A stretch of DNA of 8,068 bases, from positions 1 to 8,068 of the forward strand of contig WOZA01000138.1 in assembly GCA_011620505.1 (NCBI GenBank), written 5' to 3'. Positions 1-5,116 of this stretch are shown here, piece by piece (position 1 is the first letter of the stretch; each line of letters starts with the position of its first letter). The notes below the pieces were generated by a model, which searched no databases, had not been told where the DNA came from, and saw nothing but the letters and a program-made list of their open reading frames with translations. The translations under genes and the position numbers were made by a program. The DNA is from Anaerolineaceae bacterium (lineage in GTDB: Bacteria > Chloroflexota > Anaerolineae > Anaerolineales > Anaerolineaceae).

Positions 1-10
1 TCCTAATAAT

Positions 11-44
11 TAAAAACGCTATGTGTTGAAAAAGACACATAGCG
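11..44 (-). terminator. Intrinsic terminator of the lysine riboswitch
   Basis: On the minus strand a perfect 10-bp stem (44-35 with 26-17) with an 8-base loop is followed by TTTTTA (16-11) and further AT-rich sequence. It lies directly behind the lysine aptamer and is its expression platform. The 5' arm (44-35) includes the whole 3' strand of P1 (42-36), so P1 and the terminator are mutually exclusive. The bases AGGA at 4-1 could begin the ribosome binding site of the controlled gene, but the window ends there. Confidence 0.85.
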
Positions 45-199
45 CTCCATGCAATTGCATGACAGTGGCCGAACTTCGTTAGGCTCACCAAGGCGGAGGA
101 GAGGACTCTCCTTTTACCCTTCGGCGACGGATAATTCGTTTCTTCTCCCAGTCCCGGGATGAATGCGAAGTTACTACACAATCCGCCGCGCCTCTAATG
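36..199 (-). promoter_or_regulatory. Lysine riboswitch (L box) aptamer
   Basis: This is a leader RNA that binds free lysine and controls the gene to its left, outside the window. Read on the minus strand it has the conserved junction segments of the lysine aptamer family (Rfam RF00168) in order: AGGCGCGG (193-186), TAGTAAC, TCGCCGAAGGG (127-117) and CACTGTCA followed by TGGAG (66-45). The helices are visible. P1 pairs 199-194 with 42-36 (six pairs, one bulge). P2 pairs 189-181 with 132-124 (nine pairs). L2 is a hairpin at 159-146 and L3 one at 111-98. P4 lies at about 90-66. P5 is the perfect palindrome 61-48 with an AATT loop. Loop L2 (GGACT, 154-150) is the exact complement of loop L3 (AGTCC, 107-103), so the tertiary kissing contact of this family is kept. 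All expected parts are present and intact, so I am confident in the class. The regulated gene, likely one of lysine synthesis, transport, export or breakdown, cannot be seen. Confidence 0.94.
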
Positions 200-238
200 A
201 TAAGTATTCAATTGATATCAGACATTCCTGATGCTTAG

Positions 239-267
239 ATTATAGCGTCATATTGGGTTTTCCGGAA
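239..267 (-). promoter_or_regulatory. Probable promoter of the lysine riboswitch leader
   Basis: A perfect TATAAT (minus strand, 244-239) would start transcription at about 232, some 33 bases before helix P1 of the riboswitch, which is a natural distance for a leader RNA. The -35 hexamer at 17-base spacing (TTCCGG, 267-262) is poor and no extended -10 is present. The promoter may therefore be weak or activator-dependent. The call rests on the -10 box and its position. Confidence 0.45.
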
Positions 268-283
268 GAGGAAAAACACCAAT
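252..283. promoter_or_regulatory. Imperfect inverted repeat over the leader -35 region
   Basis: The arms ATTGGGTTTTCC (252-263) and GGAAAAACACCAAT (270-283) are reverse complements apart from two extra A bases in the right arm, and are separated by GGAAGA. The dyad overlaps the -35 region of the leftward promoter and lies about 100 bases upstream of the rightward one. It could be an operator for a dimeric regulator. No T-run follows on either strand, so it is not an intrinsic terminator. No regulator can be named from it. Confidence 0.3.
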
Positions 284-379
284 TTTCACATAAAAAAGTT
301 CGTATAAATTAAATCTACATTATACATAGTATTTACATTCTTGTTATGAGCATAATCCGTATGGGGTGGGGGAGTTGAG

Positions 380-385
380 TATAAT
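380..385 (+). promoter_or_regulatory. Possible -10 box for the 415-846 gene
   Basis: TATAAT at 380-385 would place a transcript start near 392, giving a leader of about 23 bases before the ATG at 415. No recognisable -35 hexamer occurs at 16-18 bases (the sequence there is around TCCGTATG), and the upstream bases do not form an extended -10. The motif and its position support it moderately. Confidence 0.35.
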
Positions 386-414
386 TGCGTCTGATTTTTA
401 TTCAAAGGTGACTT

Positions 415-846
415 ATGGCAATAAAAACAACAGAAAGCGGTACAACGCTTCGCAACCGATTAGCGCGCTCGATCGTTTTGGCAATCAGAACACTGATGCG
501 GCAGGGTAGCCCAAATGAGAAAAGCCTGGATATGGCGGCATACATCGTCCTGGCGTTGGAAAAAATCAATGAGACCATCGACGCAGCTACAGCAGCCTGG
601 GAAAAGCGCGATTACTGGGTGAAAGCTGACCAGTTCCGCCAGGAATGGGCCTGGATTGAAGGCAGCCATAGGCGTCTGAAAGCCGCGGTCTTGGCGCAGA
701 ACTGGGCAGAGATTGCAACAGAAGTTATTTCAGTGGGTCAGCGTTTCAGTCATATAAAGATTGCTGAGAAAAATCGTATCGGCGAACCCTGGATCGGCGC
801 GTGGGAAGCACTGAGACGTTCCAGCAATCAAAAACCTGACAATTAG
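415..846 (+). CDS. Conserved-looking hypothetical protein, 143 aa
   Basis: I do not recognise a named family and propose no function. The ATG at 415 is preceded by AAAGGTG (404-410), four bases from the start, which supports this start. The protein is predicted to be soluble and mostly helical. It has no signal peptide and no membrane segment, and is rich in Ala, Glu, Arg and Trp. A basic N-terminal helix (residues 12-29) is followed by a helix around MAAYIVLALEKINETIDA (40-57). Next comes a Trp-rich, charged stretch with AAWEKRDYWVKADQFRQEW (60-78), and then a second Ala-rich helical half. It has no metal-binding Cys/His cluster and no nucleotide-binding loop. It resembles small uncharacterised proteins I associate with Anaerolineae, but this is memory, not a search. 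It stands alone: the lysine leader diverges upstream and the broken Nudix gene converges downstream. The T-run just after the stop (about 849-855) has no GC-rich stem before it. Confidence 0.82.
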   Translation: MAIKTTESGTTLRNRLARSIVLAIRTLMRQGSPNEKSLDMAAYIVLALEKINETIDAATAAWEKRDYWVKADQFRQEWAWIEGSHRRLKAAVLAQNWAEIATEVISVGQRFSHIKIAEKNRIGEPWIGAWEALRRSSNQKPDN

Positions 847-982
847 ATTTTTTTGAAAGCTAAATTGGTGGGTGAGAGGCTGAATAGTAAAAAATTACTT
901 TATGGTTATGATAAGTATCATTATCACAAGCATTGTCAACGAGGTAGGTTAGTTCTTCCAGTCCATAACGTCTGCTGATAAA

Positions 983-1455
983 TCAAGAGTCAGATTCATG
1001 AGTCACAATATGTTTTACATGCAAAGGAAGATTCAATAATTCGGACGCAAAAATGTTGGATCTACCTGCATCTCCTGATTGTTCAATTGCGAGATCTCCA
1101 GGCAATCCAAGCGTTCAGGTAAGCCTCCCATGGTTTTGCTGTTGGAAGCAATCACGCAATTGGGAACCCACTGCATCAGATAGTAAAACGCCAATTCGTA
1201 CCAGCTCAGCCCATCTATGATTCCAGCTTTTCCGCGAAAAAAGTTTTCATGAACGAACGCCAGGCGCTCTATTTCAAACTTCCAGCTTGTTTCCTCCCAA
1301 ACTTCACGTACAGCTGCTTCTTTCAGGCTTTCGCCATGCTCCACGCATCCATCGGCTGAGTAATAAAATGGATCGAAACCATTCCGCAACGTACACTCCG
1401 TTTTGCCGCCCAGCGTTACTCTTTGAATAAGATAATTCTATCCAAAAAGGTACAT
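983..1455 (-). pseudogene. Nudix hydrolase pseudogene (internal stop plus frameshift)
   Basis: Nudix enzymes hydrolyse nucleoside diphosphates linked to another group. The Nudix box is clear: GCVEHGE, seven residues, then REVWEETSW (within about 1351-1283). The catalytic glutamates are kept, but the usual Gly after EET is Ser and the next aliphatic residue is Trp. Flanking segments fit the family: DPFYYS before the box, FEIERLAFVHENFF and YELAFYYLM after it. Two lesions break the gene. An in-frame TAG (1440-1438) falls six codons after ATG 1455, although NYLIQRV after it looks like the first strand of the fold. Near 1042 a base seems to be missing: the frame ends at TGA 1035-1033, while the next frame continues as ELLNLPLHVKHIVTHESDS to TGA 985-983, a typical tail for this family. 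Repaired, it would be about 157 aa, a normal length. A shorter product could start at TTG 1389 (GGAG six bases upstream, stop at 1033, 118 aa), but it would lack the first strands. Sequencing error could explain the deletion. Confidence 0.8.
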
Positions 1456-1535
1456 TTCTATGACAACAATTTATGTCCGCCCTCTGTTCGTGCTTTATTC
1501 AGAAAATAGAATCATAATACTATGCGCATTAGTAG

Positions 1536-1700
1536 TTAATTACAAGGGTTATCAACTGACTCATTAGTTTCATTTTCCACGTCGAAATTAGATGCGTCTC
1601 GTTTTGGTTGATTGAGGTGGAACAAGAATATGAGAATCGGCAGGAAGTCGTCCCCGAGAGGAAAAAGGCAGCCTGAGTTGTTGTTCTGGTCGGAGCCCAA
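1536..1700 (-). CDS. Possible small protein, 54 aa, with one hydrophobic segment
   Basis: This is a tentative short gene that I do not recognise. It starts at TTG 1700, preceded by GAGAGG (1713-1708) at a spacing of seven bases, and ends at TAA 1538-1536. A promoter-like sequence lies just upstream (1768-1740). The N-terminus is polar and Asn-rich (GSDQNNNSG). A hydrophobic stretch follows, CLFPLGDDFLPILIFLFHL (residues 11-29), broken by two Asp, and then an acidic Asn/Glu tail ending NPCN. The composition looks like protein, unlike the overlapping 93-codon frame (1529-1810), which is rich in Ser, Thr and Cys. The same frame is open back to the addA stop except for one TGA (1706-1704), with MSNNSFYPEEDDTRG before it. 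An alternative is therefore a longer gene of about 70 codons interrupted by TGA. It could be a membrane-associated small protein, a remnant, or chance. Confidence 0.35.
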   Translation of the reverse strand: MGSDQNNNSGCLFPLGDDFLPILIFLFHLNQPKRDASNFDVENETNESVDNPCN

Positions 1701-1739
1701 TATTCATCCTCTCGTGTCATCTTCTTCGGGGTAGAATGA

Positions 1740-1768
1740 ATTATTTGACATTGATAGGAGTAAGTCAA
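1740..1768 (-). promoter_or_regulatory. Candidate sigma-70 promoter downstream of addA
   Basis: On the minus strand TTGACT (1768-1763) is followed after exactly 17 bases by AATAAT (1745-1740). Each hexamer differs from consensus at one position. It would start a leftward transcript at about 1733, some 33 bases before the TTG of the possible 54-aa gene, and could also have served the Nudix gene beyond it. It lies 32 bases past the addA stop. Confidence 0.5.
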
Positions 1769-1799
1769 TCCCCTCCTTAGCCCTAAATTCATCCGCATC

Positions 1800-4700
1800 T
1801 CACACCTCAACCAAACTGACTTCGCCCCGATCGTCCAGGAAGCACAGTTTCCCGCCCGCGGTTATGCCCAGCTTGGATTCAACGATGGCTTTGTAACGCC
1901 GCACCTGGGGAGCGTACGCCTGAACCAGATGCTCCTTTTGCGCGAATGATTGGATCGGATCGGTCTTGAAGTCAATGATATGCCAGCCACCCGCATTCCG
2001 GTATAGCAGGTCAATGACCCTGTTCTCAACCTTTTCATTGACTAAGTACGAATAAGGCAATTCGGAATACCTCTCAAGGGCAACATCCACTTCGGTCCAC
2101 AACGAATGCTTGCGGAAACGGGCTAACAACTCGGTGGCGCGTGCGATGACCTCCCGTCTTGTTGCTTCCGTCGCCAGCCCTGCCTGCCAGGCTTCTGACT
2201 CCAATAAGGGGTCCAAAGCCGGATCCTCCGGGAAGAGCCAACGCTGCAGGGCTTTGTGGACGATAGAACCAAGTACTTTCCCTGAAACCCGCCTGTCTGC
2301 CCGGGTGGCGCGCCAGGATTGGAGCTCCAAATCCTTCTCAGGATCATCCGGTAGTTCCGCTTGCCCAAAGCCCTCAACCGGTTGGTAGAGCGGCGCAAGA
2401 TTGCTCATGGAGGCTGAATCTTCAATCGATGCTTCTTCCTGAACTGCTGAAAGCAGGACCTCCCCCATTAAACACCAAACTCTAACGGGGTAATTTGACT
2501 GGGTTTGGACCACGAAAGGTTGCCCGTGTTTCTCTGAAAAATCTACGGATGGCAGACCGAGAGCGTCATCCACATCCTTAGCCCACCCGGTCAGCTTTAT
2601 CGCGCCTTCCTCCAACTTAGCGTGTCCACTGATAATGAGCTTGGACTCCGCGCGCGTCAGGGCTACGTAGAGAATGCGCAAAGCTTCGCATTGATCCTGG
2701 TCTTCATCCTGGAATTTTGCGAGGTTGTAGAGCATGGAGGGGGGTTCTGTCTTAAACTTGACACCCAGATCATCCGAGAGGAAAAAGCTGTTCCTGCCAG
2801 CCCTCTCCTGCCGTCCAGCGTCTGCCAGGACTACAACCGGAAATTCCAGCCCTTTGGACCTGTGGATTGTCATCAAGCGTACAGAGCCTTCAGCTTCCGC
2901 CGATGCTTCGCCTTCCCGCGCGCCAGCGTCATTTAGCGTTTCGAGCATGTCCAAAAACTCCCTGACCGTGGTCGCCTTGCTAAGTTGCGTATCAGCGATT
3001 AGTTTGTCGAGGTTGCGCCAAAGGCGGCCGGCAGCCTTGATGGACTGTCCCTGCTCCAACCTGACATCAGCAGTCGCCAGGATCGCGCGGTAGTCCAGCT
3101 CATCCACAACCCGCTTCAAGAGTTCAGCCACAGGCATCCTGTCGACCAGGGGTATCATTTTGTTAAGGATAATCAAAGCATGCCTGGCACTGGCCTGATC
3201 TTGCGCGCTCAACGTGCTTAAGTCTCCTTGCAAAGCTTCAAAATACGAAAGGTTGGATTGATGCAGCAAGAAGAGAGCCGCATCGCTCAAACCAAAAGCC
3301 GGAGAACGCAATAATCCTGCAAAGGAGAGGTTATCCAAGGGATCAGCGATTGCCCTCAGGATGTTCAGCAGATCGCGGATCTCAGGGCGATCATAGAAGC
3401 CTTTGCCTGCAACCGTGACAAAAGCTATCCCTGCTTCTTCCAAAGCCTGTTCATAAAATGGATACGCTGTCGTAGCCCGAAAAAGCAGCACAACTTCATC
3501 CCATTTGTTTATTTGCCCCTCATCCTTTAGCTGTTGCAGACGGACTGCCAACGCGCGGGCGGCTTGCAGTCGACCCGCGGCGGTGTCTTCCCCTGCCCCT
3601 AAAACAAACTCGACATGGGGAGAATGAACTGGATGTTTTGGTTGCTTGAGATCGGCCACGAGCGGTGTGTAAGGAACATAATACTTCTTCACTGGATCTT
3701 CTTCGGTACCAATGATGTGAGCAAGAATATCTCCGGTGGCATTCAAAAGCTCTTCATGCGCCCGGTATGTGCGATCCAGGTCGATAACCAATCCATTTTC
3801 TTCATCGATACGCTTCTGCTCTTCTCTAAAAACAGTGACATCCGCACGGCGGAAGCGATAAATGGATTGGCGCATGTCCCCAACCATAAAGAGGCAGCCG
3901 CGATCCCCTGCCATTGCGTTGACAATGTCGCGCTGGCGCGGATTGGTATCCTGGTACTCGTCCACCATCACCACATCCAGCTCTTCGCGCCATCGCTGAC
4001 GGACTTCGGGGACGGCTAACAATTGCTGGGCATGAAATTCCAGGTCGTCAAAGTCCAAAGCCTGCCTGAGGGTTAATTGGTCGACATATGCTTGCTGAAC
4101 GCGAACGAATGCTACACGCAATAGGGGTAGAATTTCAGCGAACTTTTCTTCTGCCTCCCTGGTAGGCGGCACATCTGTGGAGTTCTCTCCTCCGGTCAGG
4201 GGGTCGATAATTTCTGCAAAGAAATGCCTGAGTTCCGCGATGATAGGCTTTGTGTAACTAGTCTTGCTGCCGATGTTCATCCGCATGTAATTGCGCCTGG
4301 CATTAAATAGGTGTATGGCGCAAGCAATGGGATCGTTCTCTGCGAGCGCTTTTTCAGCCGAAGACCAACAGCCCAATAAGTTTTGTACCATTTCCGCGAG
4401 GCCTGCACCCGCGTCTTCAAGGATATCCCGCGAGTCAATGCTCCTCAACTCGCTGATCGGATTAGTGATGAAAGGCGAATTCATCCGTTCTCTCAATTCG
4501 TCCAGCAAGCGGGAATTGTTGTCGATCTCTAAATCAAAGATTTCCTGGGTCTCCAGCCGCCGCTCCAACATTTGCCCGAGCAGTTTGGAAAGATCGCTGA
4601 CCGGGATGTTATACAACAAAGGCAGGAAGCATTCTTCTTCCACCAGCCTGGCCATTTCCTCTTCCACGACCTTGGCTTTGATCGCTTTGGAAAGCCCGTC

Positions 4701-5114
4701 GTCTATCACATCAAAACGTGGATCCACGCCTGCCTCGGCAGGGTGATTGCGAATGATCTCAGCGCAAAGGCTGTGAATTGTGCCAATTCGTGCCGAATCA
4801 ATCTGCGAAGTGAGCTTGGACCAATAGAGTCGCTCTGCCTGGTCAGCCGCCTTCTCTTCCAATTCCATCAACTTTGATCGTACACGCGAGCGCATCTCCT
4901 GGGCTGCCTTGATGGAAAAAGTAATCGCGGCAATGCTGCGTGGTTTCGTTCCCTCTGCCAAAAGGCAAGCATAACGCGCCACCAGCGTGGAGGTTTTTCC
5001 GCTGCCTGCCCCCGCCGTGACCACCACGTCCCTGCCCCGTTCAGTCGCAGCAATTTGCTGTTTTTCGTTCAGTGTAAATAGTTTCAAAACCTGTTCATTT
5101 ATGTGGTTAGTCAT
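1800..5114 (-). CDS. addA: AddA-type ATP-dependent helicase-nuclease subunit
   Basis: AddA is the motor and one of two nucleases of the AddAB complex, which unwinds and resects double-strand DNA ends for RecA-dependent repair. The protein has 1104 residues (Bacillus AddA has about 1230). UvrD-family helicase motifs are in order and intact: Q motif (LNEKQQ, 15-20), Walker A AGAGSGKTS (34-42, Lys40), motif Ia (64-78), IGTIHSLC (110-117), motif II VDEYQDT (384-390, Asp385-Glu386), motif III VGDMRQSIYRFR (411-422), motif IV DLDRTYRA (445-452), motif V MTIHRSKGLEFP (748-759) and motif VI LYVALTRAESKL (815-826). A RecB-type PD-(D/E)XK nuclease domain ends the protein: GSIVHKALQ (949-957, His953), RVIDLLYR (Asp1035), IIDFKTD (Asp1048, Lys1050) and QAYAPQVRRY (1065-1074). 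All nuclease residues are present, so it should be active. I chose ATG 5114, two bases after the addB stop. ATG 5174 would add 20 residues outside the family domain and overlap addB. The gene is co-transcribed and probably translationally coupled with addB; no clear terminator follows it. Confidence 0.95.
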   Translation of the reverse strand: MTNHINEQVLKLFTLNEKQQIAATERGRDVVVTAGAGSGKTSTLVARYACLLAEGTKPRSIAAITFSIKAAQEMRSRVRSKLMELEEKAADQAERLYWSKLTSQIDSARIGTIHSLCAEIIRNHPAEAGVDPRFDVIDDGLSKAIKAKVVEEEMARLVEEECFLPLLYNIPVSDLSKLLGQMLERRLETQEIFDLEIDNNSRLLDELRERMNSPFITNPISELRSIDSRDILEDAGAGLAEMVQNLLGCWSSAEKALAENDPIACAIHLFNARRNYMRMNIGSKTSYTKPIIAELRHFFAEIIDPLTGGENSTDVPPTREAEEKFAEILPLLRVAFVRVQQAYVDQLTLRQALDFDDLEFHAQQLLAVPEVRQRWREELDVVMVDEYQDTNPRQRDIVNAMAGDRGCLFMVGDMRQSIYRFRRADVTVFREEQKRIDEENGLVIDLDRTYRAHEELLNATGDILAHIIGTEEDPVKKYYVPYTPLVADLKQPKHPVHSPHVEFVLGAGEDTAAGRLQAARALAVRLQQLKDEGQINKWDEVVLLFRATTAYPFYEQALEEAGIAFVTVAGKGFYDRPEIRDLLNILRAIADPLDNLSFAGLLRSPAFGLSDAALFLLHQSNLSYFEALQGDLSTLSAQDQASARHALIILNKMIPLVDRMPVAELLKRVVDELDYRAILATADVRLEQGQSIKAAGRLWRNLDKLIADTQLSKATTVREFLDMLETLNDAGAREGEASAEAEGSVRLMTIHRSKGLEFPVVVLADAGRQERAGRNSFFLSDDLGVKFKTEPPSMLYNLAKFQDEDQDQCEALRILYVALTRAESKLIISGHAKLEEGAIKLTGWAKDVDDALGLPSVDFSEKHGQPFVVQTQSNYPVRVWCLMGEVLLSAVQEEASIEDSASMSNLAPLYQPVEGFGQAELPDDPEKDLELQSWRATRADRRVSGKVLGSIVHKALQRWLFPEDPALDPLLESEAWQAGLATEATRREVIARATELLARFRKHSLWTEVDVALERYSELPYSYLVNEKVENRVIDLLYRNAGGWHIIDFKTDPIQSFAQKEHLVQAYAPQVRRYKAIVESKLGITAGGKLCFLDDRGEVSLVEV

Positions 5115-5116
5115 GG

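Noticed and set aside
197..918. An 11-base direct repeat ATGATAAGTAT at 197-207 and 908-918
   Set aside because: Two AT-rich copies 700 bases apart with no flanking symmetry or mobile gene are best explained by chance.
909..939. Minus-strand TTGACA (939-934) and an AT-only hairpin TGATAA/TTATCA (909-926)
   Set aside because: The hexamer 17 bases on is ACTTAT, a poor -10. The hairpin is all A/T with no T-run at its base, so neither a promoter nor a terminator is supported.
1529..1810. A 93-codon minus-strand frame starting at GTG 1810 and overlapping the addA end
   Set aside because: Its composition (many Ser, Thr, Cys and isolated Met) is not protein-like, it has no well-placed ribosome binding site, and it overlaps the more convincing 54-codon frame in another phase.
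2110..4877. Plus-strand frames of 90-150 codons opposite addA
   Set aside because: They are shadows of the minus-strand gene, with no ribosome binding sites or recognisable domains, while the opposite strand encodes a full set of helicase and nuclease motifs.
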